Shown here: piece by piece, positions 42,498-51,512 of the stretch
How the letters are laid out: every line of letters starts with the position of its first letter
Position numbering within the stretch: position 1 is the stretch's first letter
Source: Streptomyces sp. NBC_00285
GTDB lineage: Bacteria > Actinomycetota > Actinomycetes > Streptomycetales > Streptomycetaceae
Length of the DNA: 64,000 nucleotides
Direction of reading: 5' to 3'
Assembly: GCF_036174265.1 (NCBI RefSeq)
Contig: NZ_CP108055.1
Span: 1,364,001-1,428,000 of the forward strand
Program-made: the position numbers and the translations under genes
The notes under the pieces: generated by a model
The model's input: the letters and a program-made list of their open reading frames with translations, nothing else
Told to the model about the DNA's origin: nothing
Databases searched by the model: none

Positions 42498-43838
42498 GTG
42501 GAGGCAACGAATGCCCAGGTGCGCGAAAGCGGCCCGGTGACCGCGCTACCTGCCGGCCGACAGGCCTGGACGACTACCTGGCTGCTGCTGGCCTTCATGC
42601 TGGTGAACTTCGCCGACAAGGCCGTCCTGGGGCTGGCCGGCCCGGAGATCATGAAGGAGTTCGGTCTCGACCGGCAGGAGTTCGGCACCGCCCAGGCCGC
42701 GTTCTTCAGCCTGTTCTCGCTTTCCGCGCTGGGCGTGTCGTTCCTGACGCGTAGGGTGCGCACCTCGGTGCTGCTCCTGGCGATGGGCCTGCTGTGGTCG
42801 GTCGCTCAGCTGCCGATGCTCTGGGCCGCGGCGGGCTTCGGGACGCTGATCGCGACGAGAGTGCTCCTCGGCTTCGCCGAAGGGCCCGCGGCACCCGTGG
42901 CGGTTCATCACGTGCACGGCTGGTTCGTGCAGCGAGAGCGAACCCTGCCGACCGCCATCCTCATGGTGGGCGCGGCGGCGGGAGTCGCGGTGGCGGCACC
43001 GGCCCTGGGGGCGGTGATCTCCCACTTCGGTTGGCGCTGGGCCTTCGGAGTGGCGGGTATCGCCGGGATCCTGTGGGCGTCGGTGTGGACGGTGAAGGGC
43101 AAAGAGGGGCCGCTGGCCCCGCCCGTGGGCCGACGCGCACGCATCGCGGACGGCGGGCCCAGGTGCGTGGAGGTACCGCTGCGGTCCGTCTTCCTCTCCG
43201 GCACGTTCATCACCGCGGCCCTGGGCGCGTTCGGGGCCTACTGGGTAATGAGCGCCCAGCTCACATGGCTGCCGGACTATCTCCAGACGGTTGTCGGCTG
43301 GGACCTCAAGCAGGCCAGTGCCGCGGTCGGCGGGGGTGCCGTCGCCAACGGCGTGGTCTTCCTGGCGCACGGGATGCTGGCCCGCCGGGCCGCTCTGCGC
43401 GGCACCGGTGGAAAGCTGCCTGCCGGCGCCGGTCTGCTGCTGATGGCCTCGTCGGTCGCGGTGGCGTGGTTCGCGACCGTCGACGCGCTCTGGATCAAGG
43501 TTCCGATGATGTTCGGTCCGATGGCGCTCGGCATGGTCATGATCACTGTCGCGCAGACGGCCATCGCCCGGATCACGCCGCCCTCCCAGCGTGGCGTCGT
43601 CCTGGGCGCACTGGTGGCGGTCTTCGCCCTGGGCGGGATCGCGTCGCCCCTGATCCTTGGCCGGACCGTTGACAGCGCGGCGAGTATCGCGATCGGCTAT
43701 CACAACGCATGGCTCGTCACGGCGACGCTGCTCCTGGTCACCGGCCTCCTGGCGGCGCTCTTCCTGCGCCCGGAAAGGGACGCCCGGCGACTCGGCGTCC
43801 CGGAAACCCCAGCGCCCCGAGGCGCTGCCAGCCAATGA
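42498..43838 (+). CDS. MFS transporter (anion:cation symporter-like)
   Basis: 446 residues, 12 predicted helices: TTWLLLAFMLVNFADKAVLG, AFFSLFSLSALGVSFLTRRV, LLLAMGLLWSVAQLPMLWAA and LGFAEGPAAPVAVHHVHGWF. The FADKAVLG-x-A-P and R-x-LLGFAEGP patterns are those of ACS-type permeases that import aromatic or organic acids. GTG at 42498 follows AGGAAGGGG; the frame upstream to 42453 overlaps the previous gene. With the oxygenase genes nearby it probably imports the substrate of this catabolic unit. Confidence 0.85.
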   Translation: MEATNAQVRESGPVTALPAGRQAWTTTWLLLAFMLVNFADKAVLGLAGPEIMKEFGLDRQEFGTAQAAFFSLFSLSALGVSFLTRRVRTSVLLLAMGLLWSVAQLPMLWAAAGFGTLIATRVLLGFAEGPAAPVAVHHVHGWFVQRERTLPTAILMVGAAAGVAVAAPALGAVISHFGWRWAFGVAGIAGILWASVWTVKGKEGPLAPPVGRRARIADGGPRCVEVPLRSVFLSGTFITAALGAFGAYWVMSAQLTWLPDYLQTVVGWDLKQASAAVGGGAVANGVVFLAHGMLARRAALRGTGGKLPAGAGLLLMASSVAVAWFATVDALWIKVPMMFGPMALGMVMITVAQTAIARITPPSQRGVVLGALVAVFALGGIASPLILGRTVDSAASIAIGYHNAWLVTATLLLVTGLLAALFLRPERDARRLGVPETPAPRGAASQ

Positions 43839-43870
43839 AAGGGTGCCCTGCCCGACCGGGCTGGCCGTTC

Positions 43871-43900
43871 TCTGGCTCTGGCTCTGGCTCTGGCTCTGGC
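43871..43900. repeat. TCTGGC hexamer repeat (5 copies)
   Basis: Five perfect tandem TCTGGC units between the MFS stop and the MarR gene. It is outside any coding frame and could vary in copy number. Confidence 0.9.
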
Positions 43901-43931
43901 GCAGATTTTGGAGGGATGCCCATGCAGTTTG

Positions 43932-43977
43932 AGTTGTGCGATACAACCTTGACAGTTGCTTCGCACAACTCCATGAT
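43932..43977 (+). promoter_or_regulatory. MarR operator and overlapping promoter
   Basis: AGTTGTGCGA (43932-43941) and TCGCACAACT (43961-43970) are perfect 10-bp inverted arms. Between and over them sit TTGACA (43949-43954) and, 17 bp on, CATGAT (43972-43977), a good promoter whose transcript would begin near the ATG at 43984, that is, with little or no leader. Binding of the MarR protein here would block its own promoter. Confidence 0.6.
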
Positions 43978-43983
43978 GGCGTC

Positions 43984-44409
43984 ATGACAGCACAGGACCA
44001 ACCCCTCGACGTGATCCACGAGGCGATCATCCTGTTCTCCCGCAATTCCCGGGTGCGGGCGAACAACATGTACGACGAGCTGCCCTTCGTCGCGTACACG
44101 ATGCTGTCGTATGTGGGTACCTTCCCTCTGCCCACCGCCTCCGACCTGGCGGAGCGGTACGGGCTGGAGAAGTCCACCGTCAGTCGTCAGCTGTCCCAGT
44201 TGGAGGAGGACGGCCTGCTGCGCCGGGTGACGCATCCGTCGCGTCCCAGGACCAAGTTGCTGGAACTGACCGACACCGGCCACGCCCGCCTGGCGCGCGT
44301 CAGACAGCACCAGCGCGAGGGACTGAAGGAACGGCTCGGCCACTGGCCGGACGAGGACGTCGAGACGTTCAGCCGCCTGTTCCACCGGTTCGTCACGGAA
44401 CTCGACTGA
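43984..44409 (+). CDS. MarR family transcriptional regulator
   Basis: 141 residues, winged-helix MarR fold: LPTASDLAERYGLEKSTVSR (recognition helix), QLSQLEEDGLLRRVTHPSRP (wing) and C-terminal dimer helices (ARVRQHQREGLKERLGHW). ATG at 43984; the in-frame ATG at 43936 lies inside the operator. It is followed after about 150 bp by the oxygenase operon, its probable target, with a phenolic or aromatic-acid ligand as inference from the family. Confidence 0.87.
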   Translation: MTAQDQPLDVIHEAIILFSRNSRVRANNMYDELPFVAYTMLSYVGTFPLPTASDLAERYGLEKSTVSRQLSQLEEDGLLRRVTHPSRPRTKLLELTDTGHARLARVRQHQREGLKERLGHWPDEDVETFSRLFHRFVTELD

Positions 44410-44420
44410 CAGTCGCCTGG

Positions 44421-44450
44421 CCCCTTCCCTTCCCCTTCCCTTCCCTTCCC
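44421..44450. repeat. CCTTC-type pyrimidine repeat
   Basis: A 30-bp run of CCCTTCC/TTCCC units downstream of the MarR gene, entirely pyrimidine on this strand. Non-coding. Confidence 0.85.
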
Positions 44451-44559
44451 TGGACACCGGTCTCGCGGCGACGGACCGGTCCAGTCGCTCGTACTCCACA
44501 GCCCGATGCACGCAGAGGGCTCGGTCTCGCATGCCCGCCCGGCAGCAAGGAGTGATCCC

Positions 44560-46128
44560 ATGACCGTCTCGTCCGACTCGTCCGTCTCCGCGATCGTGGA
44601 AGAGGAACGGCGCATCGACGCCGCGCTGGATCTGGAGAATCACAACAGGGACAGCGTGTACAACGTTCCGGGCTACCGGCCGGTGCGCAGGGAACTGGCC
44701 CACGCTCCGGTCCGGGTGAGCGGTGAGCTGCCCGCCGACCTGGAGGGCGCGTACCTGCGCAACGGCACCAACTCCCAGTTCGACAACGGCCATATCCGGC
44801 TCCATGCCTTCTCGGGCGCCGGGATGGTCCACCAGATCCAGATCTCGTCGGGGAGTGCCACGTACTCCAACTCCTACGTCCGCACCCCTCGGTTCGAGGC
44901 CGAGCGGGCCGCCGGCCGGGAGGTGTACCCGGAGTTCTCCGACCTGGTCTCGGGCAGGCCGGGTGCGGACCGGCTCGCCCTGGTGGAGGAGAAGATCCGC
45001 CACGGTCTGATCCCCGCCCTCGGCCCCTTCGAGCGGACCCCGGGCTCGACCTCGATCCGGTACCACCACGGGCGCCTGTACTGCCTTCAGGAGACGGGTT
45101 ACGCGTTCGTCCTCGACACACGCGTCGAGGACGGCCGGCTGATCGTGGACGGCCGCGGCCGGCTGGAGACGTGGGCGGGGGAGTGGGAAGGCCCCTTCTC
45201 CGCGCACCCGCGCATCAACCCGGACAACGGCGACGTGTACAACCTCAGTGTCGAGCCGTCCGGACAGATCATCGCCGGGCTGCTCCACAAGGGAGAACTC
45301 GCAGCGCAGCAGGTCGTGCACCGGCAGACGCCGGACACGGGCGAGATGGGCTGGCTGCACGACTTCTTCCTGACCGAGAACCATCTCGTGTTCCCCGACA
45401 TCTCCGTCCGCCGGGATCCCGGCGGTCTGCTCGGCCCGGAAGGCAGCGTCTTCCGCCATGATGCCGACCACCGGTTGCGGTGGGGTGTTCTCCCTCGCGA
45501 CTTCGGACCGGACACCGAGGTGCGCTGGTTCACCACCGGCCAGGCCGGCACCGTCTGGCACGTCATCAACGCCTGGGAGCGCCAAGGCCCGCGCGGCTCG
45601 CGGGAGATCGTGCTCTACTCCCCCGTCTTCCCGTCCTATCCGTCGAGCGTTGCGATCCACACCCCCGAGGAACCGCCCGCCCAGGTCAGGACCTGGGTGC
45701 TGGACCTGGACACCGGGGAGGTCACCGACGACCGGCTGCTGATCGACCACGGCTACGAGCGGCCCAGCCTCAACCTGAACCACGTCGGGCGGACCAGCCG
45801 CTACTGCTACCTGCTCGACGAACACGGTGACGGCTACATGGGCAAGGGGGTCCTGAAGTACGACCTCGTCGAGGAGAAGGAACTCGGCTACCTCGACTAC
45901 GGCGACATGTACGGCGGCGAGGCCCTGTTCGTTCCCAGGCCCACGGCGAGCAGCGAGGACAACGGCTACCTACTCGACCTGCTCATGGACGACCACCGCG
46001 CCGAACTCGTCGTCATCGACGCCCAGACCATGACCGAACTGGCACGGCTGCATCTGCCGCAGCGGGTGCCGTTCGGTGTCCACGCCACCTGGCTGGACAG
46101 TCCGGAGATCGCCACCCTCGCCCCGTAG
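44560..46128 (+). CDS. Carotenoid oxygenase family protein (lignostilbene dioxygenase-like)
   Basis: 522 residues, a full-length non-heme iron dioxygenase of the carotenoid cleavage/lignostilbene type. The four iron-binding histidines are seen in FSAHPRINPDNG (about 213), WLHDFFLTENH (about 266), TVWHVINAWERQG (about 332) and FGVHATWLDSP (about 508). Also LEGAYLRNGTNSQF near the start. ATG at 44560 follows AAGGAG. It should cleave a double bond in a stilbene- or carotenoid-like substrate to two aldehydes. Head of an operon with a MaoC-like and a flavin-type oxidoreductase gene. Confidence 0.9.
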   Translation: MTVSSDSSVSAIVEEERRIDAALDLENHNRDSVYNVPGYRPVRRELAHAPVRVSGELPADLEGAYLRNGTNSQFDNGHIRLHAFSGAGMVHQIQISSGSATYSNSYVRTPRFEAERAAGREVYPEFSDLVSGRPGADRLALVEEKIRHGLIPALGPFERTPGSTSIRYHHGRLYCLQETGYAFVLDTRVEDGRLIVDGRGRLETWAGEWEGPFSAHPRINPDNGDVYNLSVEPSGQIIAGLLHKGELAAQQVVHRQTPDTGEMGWLHDFFLTENHLVFPDISVRRDPGGLLGPEGSVFRHDADHRLRWGVLPRDFGPDTEVRWFTTGQAGTVWHVINAWERQGPRGSREIVLYSPVFPSYPSSVAIHTPEEPPAQVRTWVLDLDTGEVTDDRLLIDHGYERPSLNLNHVGRTSRYCYLLDEHGDGYMGKGVLKYDLVEEKELGYLDYGDMYGGEALFVPRPTASSEDNGYLLDLLMDDHRAELVVIDAQTMTELARLHLPQRVPFGVHATWLDSPEIATLAP

Positions 46129-46173
46129 CCGGCGAGCACAAGCCATCGCCGACGACCTCCCCCGCAGGACGAG

Positions 46174-46740
46174 ATGAACGGAGACCCGCATGCGACTCGG
46201 CACGCACACCCACCGGTGCAGCCCGTGCCGAGGTCCGGGAGGGCCGGCGCGGACGTCGGACCGGCGGTGAGCACCGTGCGGCTGTACGCCGAGGACCTTC
46301 GCCCCGGTGTCGTGTTCGACCTGGGCGGCGCCAAGGTCTCCCGGGAGGAGATCCTCGACTTCGGCCGGCGCTTCGACCCGCTGCCGCTGCACACGGACGA
46401 GGACGCGGCTGCCGCGAGCCGTTTCGGGGGCCTCATCGCCAGCGGTTTCCACACCCTGGCAGTCCTGCAACGCCTCCTGGTGGACGCGGTCCTCTCCCGC
46501 GCCGCCGTCATCGCCGGCCGGGAGATCACATCCCTGCGCATGCTGGCGCCGGTCCGGCCCGGGGACGTGCTGCACGGCACGATGGAGATCCTGGAGGTAC
46601 GCCCCCGCGACGACGGCACCGCCGCCGTCCGCAGCCGGGGCGCCCTCACCAACGACTCCGGCACCGTCGTCCTGGAACTCCAGGGAGAAACGCTCTGGGA
46701 ACACCGCCCACCAGGCGGGAGAGAAGGCGGCACGGCCTGA
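46174..46740 (+). CDS. MaoC-like hot-dog dehydratase
   Basis: 188 residues. MaoC-type motif: SREEILDFGRRFDPLPLHTD (with Asp and His for hydration) then AAASRFGGLIASGFHTLAVL and ITSLRMLAPVRPGDVLHGTM. It is probably an enoyl-CoA hydratase/dehydratase-like enzyme acting on an acyl-CoA intermediate. ATG at 46174 follows AGGACGAG; a GTG at 46267 would give a shorter protein that starts closer to the conserved fold. The first about 30 residues are low in conservation. Confidence 0.82.
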   Translation: MNGDPHATRHAHPPVQPVPRSGRAGADVGPAVSTVRLYAEDLRPGVVFDLGGAKVSREEILDFGRRFDPLPLHTDEDAAAASRFGGLIASGFHTLAVLQRLLVDAVLSRAAVIAGREITSLRMLAPVRPGDVLHGTMEILEVRPRDDGTAAVRSRGALTNDSGTVVLELQGETLWEHRPPGGREGGTA

Positions 46741-46829
46741 CACCCAGGAACCCCCGCCGGCCGCTCGCGACCGTACCGAGTGCCGCCAAAGGCCCCGGAC
46801 ACCCGAGAAGACACTGAACGGAGACGGAC

Positions 46830-47711
46830 ATGCATGCCGGCGTGCACATCAACCGGTTCGACCACCCCGAGGGCGGCCCTGCCCTGGCGGCAGAGCTGGC
46901 CGCCGCGGGAGCAGCGGCTGAGGCCGCCGGCGTCAACCGGCTGTCGGTGATGGACCACTACTTCCAGATGGAGTTCAACGGCGGCGCCGAGGCACCCATG
47001 CTGGAGGCCTACACGGCCCTCGCCTATCTGGCCGCCCACACCTCCACCGTGCGACTGGGCGCCCTGGTCACCGGAGTGACGTACCGCCACCCCGGACTGC
47101 TCGCCAAGATCGCCACCACGCTCGACGTCCTCTCCGGCGGCCGGGCCACTCTGGGCATCGGAGCGGCCTGGTACGACCGCGAGCACCACGGCCTGGGCGT
47201 CCCCTACCCGCCACTCGCGGAGCGGTTCGAACGGCTGGAGGAGACCCTGAGGATCTGCCTGCAGATGTGGGACCCGGACGACAACGGGCCCTTCGAAGGC
47301 CGCCACTACCAGCTCGCCGAAACCCTGTGCGTCCCGCCGCCGGTCAGCAGCCCGCACCCGGAGATCATGATCGGCGGCGGTGGGGAGAAGAAGACACTGC
47401 GGCTCGTCGCCCGGTACGGCGACGCCTGCAACCTGTTCGCCACCTCGCCCGAGGACGTCGCGCACAAGCTGGACGTGTTGCGCCGGCACTGCGACAAGGC
47501 GGACCGCGACCACGACACCGTCCGCCGGACGATCACGTACTCGGGAGAGGCCGCCACGGCGGAGGATCTGGACACCTTCACCCGCGACATCGAGCCGTAC
47601 GCCGAGCTTGGCATCGACACGGTCATCATCTCGCCGCATCTGGGCGCCACGTCGCGATGGATGGAGACCTTCGCCTCCCAGGCCGTAAGGCGACTGACCG
47701 AACTAGGCTGA
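46830..47711 (+). CDS. LLM-class (bacterial luciferase-like) flavin-dependent oxidoreductase
   Basis: 293 residues, TIM-barrel fold: MHAGVHINRFDHPEGGPALA, SVMDHYFQMEFNG, TSTVRLGALVTGVTYRHPGL, LSGGRATLGIGAAWYDREHH and PHPEIMIGGGGEKKTLRLVA. The family uses FMN or F420; the RATLGIGAAWYDREH and IMIGGGGEKKTLRL stretches fit F420-dependent members. ATG at 46830 behind GGAGACGG. Last gene of the oxygenase operon; its substrate is not visible from the sequence. Confidence 0.87.
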   Translation: MHAGVHINRFDHPEGGPALAAELAAAGAAAEAAGVNRLSVMDHYFQMEFNGGAEAPMLEAYTALAYLAAHTSTVRLGALVTGVTYRHPGLLAKIATTLDVLSGGRATLGIGAAWYDREHHGLGVPYPPLAERFERLEETLRICLQMWDPDDNGPFEGRHYQLAETLCVPPPVSSPHPEIMIGGGGEKKTLRLVARYGDACNLFATSPEDVAHKLDVLRRHCDKADRDHDTVRRTITYSGEAATAEDLDTFTRDIEPYAELGIDTVIISPHLGATSRWMETFASQAVRRLTELG

Positions 47712-48317
47712 AGCGGCCCGAGAATCGGCCGTCCTATCCCTCTCGGACGGCCGGTCCAGGGCCGGGAGCGCGCCCCGGCAGAGCCTCTTGCCGCGCCAGT
47801 CCGAGCGCGTCGGTCAGATCGACCGGGACACCACACCTGTCAGCGTACTGGCCACTGTCGAGCGAGTCACCGGCGGACAAGCCGCCAAGGATGCCGCCGA
47901 GGTCGAGGGACGGGCCGACGCACTCCTACGGCAGGTCCGCATTCACATTGAATCTGCAGAATCCGCGACTTGATGAGCACTGGCACCTGCGGAAACGGTT
48001 GACTACGCCGACCGGGCCGACCGTGCAGAAGCCGCCGTGAACCATCGTCCTGCCCCGTCCGTGACAACGACGCGAACAGCGGGCGGCGCGAAGCCGGCCG
48101 GATCCGGTGAGGACACGCGCACGTGAGCCTACCCCTGAAGACCTGAGCGCCAAGGTGACGCACTGCCCGTCACCCCACGCCTCGCCCTCGACATCTCCAA
48201 AGCGATCGTGGGGGACTTCACGGACCGGTCGGGTCTTGCCATCGGATATCGAGCCGGTCGCGCAGGATGTCGTGGTCGTCGCCTGTACGGAGGCTGGACG
48301 CTGGAGTGGGCTGGGCG
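47712..48317. other. Gap between convergent genes
   Basis: About 600 bp with no recognised gene. A 61-codon plus frame ending at 47973 (VSVLATVERVTGGQAAKDAA) is unassigned and may be the tail of a lost gene. Confidence 0.4.
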
Positions 48318-49106
48318 TCAGTGGCGAATGCCGGCGGCCACCAGGTCCGCGACGACGGCCTGGGGGTCGGGGCCGGTGACCAGGGCCTCGCCCACGAGGA
48401 CCGCGTCCGCGCCGTGGTCGGCGTAGGCGATGAGGTCCCGCGGGCCGCGTACCGCGGAGGCCGCGACCTTCACGATGTGATCCGGGATCGCGGGGACGAC
48501 TCGGGTGAAGGTGTCCCGATCGACGTGAAGGGTCTTCAGGTCGCGGGCGTTGACTCCGATGACGCGGGCACCGGCGTCGACGGCGCGGGCTGCCTCCTGC
48601 TGGTCGTGTACCTCGACGAGCGGGGTCAGGCCGATGGCGTGCGCCTGCTCGATCAGCGCGACCAGGGTTGGTTGGTCCAGGGAGGCCACGATCAGCAGGG
48701 CCAGGTCGGCGCCGTGGGCGCGAGCCTCCCACAGCTGGTAGGCGGTGACGATGAAGTCCTTGCGCAGCAGTGGTGTGTCTACGGCGGCGCGGACGGCCGC
48801 AAGGTCGGACAGGGAGCCTTTGAAGCGGCGCTGTTCGGTCAGGACCGAGATCGCTGCTGCGCCGCCGGCCGCGTACTGGGTGGCCAGAGCGGCCGGGTCG
48901 GCGATCGCGGCGAGCGCGCCCTTGGCCGGGCTGGACCGCTTGACCTCGCAGATCACGCGGACGCCGTCGCCGCGCAGGGCGGCCACGCCGTCCTTGGCCT
49001 GAGGCGCGTGGGCGGCGAGTTCCTTGAGCTCGTCGAGGGGCACCTTGCCCATGCGCTCTTGAAGATCCTCGCGGACCCCGGCGACGATCTCGGCGAGTAC
49101 GTTCAA
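48318..49106 (-). CDS. trpC: Indole-3-glycerol phosphate synthase paralogue
   Basis: 262 residues, complete TIM barrel. [33 protein letters not shown] (catalytic Lys), [40 protein letters not shown] (catalytic Glu) and [15 protein letters not shown] (Asn) are all present. The usual VAESG(V/I)RGP segment is [10 protein letters not shown] here (about residue 217), so the Glu of that motif is Ala. The start is TTG at 49106 behind AGGAGAGG. Closing ring of indole-glycerol phosphate in tryptophan synthesis is the family reaction. It stands alone, so it may be a specialised or decaying paralogue. Confidence 0.85.
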   Translation of the reverse strand: MNVLAEIVAGVREDLQERMGKVPLDELKELAAHAPQAKDGVAALRGDGVRVICEVKRSSPAKGALAAIADPAALATQYAAGGAAAISVLTEQRRFKGSLSDLAAVRAAVDTPLLRKDFIVTAYQLWEARAHGADLALLIVASLDQPTLVALIEQAHAIGLTPLVEVHDQQEAARAVDAGARVIGVNARDLKTLHVDRDTFTRVVPAIPDHIVKVAASAVRGPRDLIAYADHGADAVLVGEALVTGPDPQAVVADLVAAGIRH

Positions 49107-49429
49107 GGTTCAGCCTCTCCTGTGCATGCCGCCGACGAGGCGGCGGGAAAGTCGATCGTGCGGTACGAGGCGCATGCTACCGGCGGCCGCAATTGCGCCC
49201 GCCGTGTGTCTCGCGTACGCGAGCCCTTCGTCAGCCGACTCACTGAGGATCCGCCATGTCCGTCTGAGAAGCCGGGGCAATCCGGCACGGCGGGGGCGGG
49301 ACATCATCTCCTTGTCGGTGATGAAGGGGGCTGGCCGATGCGAGTGGTGTCGGCGGCTTGCTGGAGGAAGAGGCGGCGGCGTTGGCGCGCGAGAGGCGGA
49401 TGCCGCCCTTGTTGCCGGCGGCGCGGACG
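49107..49429. other. Intergenic upstream of trpC, no gene recognised
   Basis: Contains the trpC leader. Several long open frames on both strands match nothing I know; none has a proper start. Confidence 0.35.
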
Positions 49430-49621
49430 TTGATGGGGGCCGAGCGGGGGCCGTTGAGGCCACCCACGGCATCGCACCGAACGTCTGGTGGCGGCACCTC
49501 TACCTCATGCTCGATTCCGTGCCGAGCGGGCCCACCCGCTGCCGGAACCGCCCATGACCCCCAGCCAGGTCTACGCCGCCATGCTCCGCCTCGGCGGCAC
49601 CGGCGCCTGCACAGCGACCTG
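49430..49621 (+). pseudogene. Possible TetR-family C-terminal scrap
   Basis: Plus frames read VWWRHLYLMLDSV and, after a shift near 49535, PLPEPPMTPSQVYAAMLRLG, then stop at 49621. This resembles the C-terminal ligand-domain end of some Streptomyces TetR regulators. Short and frameshifted; tentative. Confidence 0.3.
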
Positions 49622-49787
49622 ACCGCAGCGGCGGACGGCTCTCCGCGATCACGTGGCCCTCGTTGGTGTTCCCGGCAGGATGGAGGCCCCAGACGCGGTG
49701 GCCGCCGCACCGGCCCCGTTCGGGGCGGCTGCGCCGACGGCTACGCTCGGCGCCGAGGAAGGCACGCGTCGAGGCTGAGGATCCGTC

Positions 49788-51170
49788 ATGACCACTCACA
49801 CCGCCCAGGCCGGCGCCGCGACGGTCTCGCAGCGGTTGGCCCGTTGGGTCACCGACCTGCGGTTCGAGGACTTGCCCGAGGATGTAGTTGATCGGACGCA
49901 GATGCTGATACTCGACCAGTTGGGGCTGCAGATACGCGGTGCGACCCTGCCCAATGTGCAGCCGGTGCGGCGCTTGTCCGAGCTGGCGCCCGGACCTGAT
50001 CAGTCCACCGTCACCGGTGCGGAGCGGCGCACCTCGCCCGCCCAAGCGGCGTGGGTGAACGGAACGCTCGGCTCGGCGTGTGAGTTCGACGACGCCCACG
50101 AGCTGGCCTGGCACACTTCCTCGGCTGTGGTTCCCGCCGCGCTTGCCCTGACTGAGCGCGATGGCGCGTCGGGCCGGGACCTGCTGGTCGCGGTCGTCGC
50201 CGGGGTGCAGGTGATGTGTCTGCTGGGGGCGGTGGCCAGCCAGGGCATGCTCCGCACCGGGTGGCACGGTTCCAAGGTCATGGGTGTATTCGGCGCCGCC
50301 GCCGCGGCAGGAAAGGTGCTGGACCTGGACGCGGAGCAGTTGGCCCACGCTTTCGGCATCGCGGCCAGTGACGCGGGCGGGACCATGGAATACGACCGCT
50401 CGGGCGGTGAGGTCAAGCGCCTGCACGCCGGAGTGGCGTCCCGCTCGGGCACCGAGGCGGCGCTGCTGGCCCAGGCGGGCCTGACCGGTCCGGCCGCGAT
50501 CCTCGAAGGTGATCGTGGGATCTTCGCCATGTTCGCCGGCACCGCCGACACCACCCCGCTGGAGCGCGGCTGGGACCGCTGGCACATCCTGGACACCGTC
50601 TTCCGCTTCTATCCGACGGTGGGCACCATCCACGCCCCCCTTGACCTGGTCAAACAGTTGCGCGCCGAGCACGGCATCGAGGACTGGCGCACCGTCACCA
50701 CGATCCGGGTCGGCCTGGCGGATGTCGTCGTCGGACACGGCGCCCACATCACCCGCCCCACCGACGCGATCTCCGCACAGTTCTCACTGGCCTTCAGCAC
50801 CGCCCTGCAGCTCGTCACCGGCCGCAACGCCCCCCAGGACTACATGGATCCCCGGCGATGGAACGATCCGGAGATTCTGGCGGCGGCGGACCTGGTGCAG
50901 CCGTACGCCATCGCCATTCCCGCGGGGGACTCGTTTCTCAGTTCCCGGGTCGAGATCACGCTGCACGACGGGCGTTCGTTCGAGCGCTACCAGGCGGGCT
51001 TCACCGGCCACCCGGCCCGCCCGGCGACCAGGGCGGACGTCACCGCCAAGTTCCGCGACAACACCGGCGGCGTCATAAGCGATGCCAGGGCCCAGGCCGT
51101 GATCGACGCCGTGTGCGGGCTGGCCGGCACCGGCCAAGTCCGCAGCCTCGCCGCGCTGCTGGCCATGTAA
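49788..51170 (+). CDS. MmgE/PrpD family protein
   Basis: 460 residues covering the whole family: an all-helical N-terminal domain (SQRLARWVTDLRFEDLPEDV, QMLILDQLGLQIRGATLPNV, AAWVNGTLGSACEFDDAHEL) and a smaller alpha/beta domain (DWRTVTTIRVGLADVV). The hallmark LGSACEFDD and AFGIAASDAGGTMEY are clear. Members dehydrate 2-methylcitrate or isomerise itaconate-like acids; which applies cannot be told. ATG at 49788 behind GAGG. Neighbours are convergent P450/ferredoxin genes. Confidence 0.87.
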   Translation: MTTHTAQAGAATVSQRLARWVTDLRFEDLPEDVVDRTQMLILDQLGLQIRGATLPNVQPVRRLSELAPGPDQSTVTGAERRTSPAQAAWVNGTLGSACEFDDAHELAWHTSSAVVPAALALTERDGASGRDLLVAVVAGVQVMCLLGAVASQGMLRTGWHGSKVMGVFGAAAAAGKVLDLDAEQLAHAFGIAASDAGGTMEYDRSGGEVKRLHAGVASRSGTEAALLAQAGLTGPAAILEGDRGIFAMFAGTADTTPLERGWDRWHILDTVFRFYPTVGTIHAPLDLVKQLRAEHGIEDWRTVTTIRVGLADVVVGHGAHITRPTDAISAQFSLAFSTALQLVTGRNAPQDYMDPRRWNDPEILAAADLVQPYAIAIPAGDSFLSSRVEITLHDGRSFERYQAGFTGHPARPATRADVTAKFRDNTGGVISDARAQAVIDAVCGLAGTGQVRSLAALLAM

Positions 51171-51256
51171 CGCGCAAGTGCCACCGCAGACCCCCCGAGG
51201 CAGAACGCACGCCGCGGGGAGGCCTTGGTGGTGGGCGATCGATGGCGTCGTGCCTG

Positions 51257-51451
51257 CTACGGCGACACCGTGATGGCCCGGCCCGGGCAGACGAAGGCGG
51301 CCTGTTGGACGTCTGGTACCAGTTCGTCGGACGGTTGGGCGTCCAGCAGTACGACGATGCCGTCCTCCTCGCGCTGGTCGAAGACCTCCTCAACGGCCAG
51401 CACGCACTGCCCGGACCCCACGCACTTGTCCTGGTCGACCGCTATCCGCAT
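51257..51451 (-). CDS. Ferredoxin (3Fe-4S type, P450 partner)
   Basis: 64 residues from ATG at 51451 behind GGAAG. MRIAVDQDKCVGSGQCVLAV and AAFVCPGRAITVSP give three cysteines placed as in Streptomyces P450-reducing ferredoxins; the fourth Cys position is occupied by Gly (CVGSGQC), typical of a 3Fe-4S cluster. It lies 61 nt downstream of the P450 gene on the same strand and should pass electrons to it. Confidence 0.88.
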   Translation of the reverse strand: MRIAVDQDKCVGSGQCVLAVEEVFDQREEDGIVVLLDAQPSDELVPDVQQAAFVCPGRAITVSP

Positions 51452-51512
51452 GTGTCTTCCTCGCTCCTTTGTCGCCGTCTCACTGCTGCCGGAACCGGCC
51501 GTCACGACGGAG

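Noticed and set aside
42546..44177. 543-codon minus-strand frame
   Set aside because: Antisense to the MFS and MarR genes, highly charged low-complexity translation.
43738..45825. 695-codon minus-strand frame
   Set aside because: Antisense to the oxygenase gene, whose four histidine motifs are on the plus strand.
45966..47639. 557-codon minus-strand frame
   Set aside because: Antisense to MaoC and the LLM oxidoreductase.
48267..49433. 388-codon plus-strand frame
   Set aside because: Antisense to TrpC, which has clear family motifs.
49500..50747. 415-codon minus-strand frame
   Set aside because: Antisense to MmgE/PrpD.
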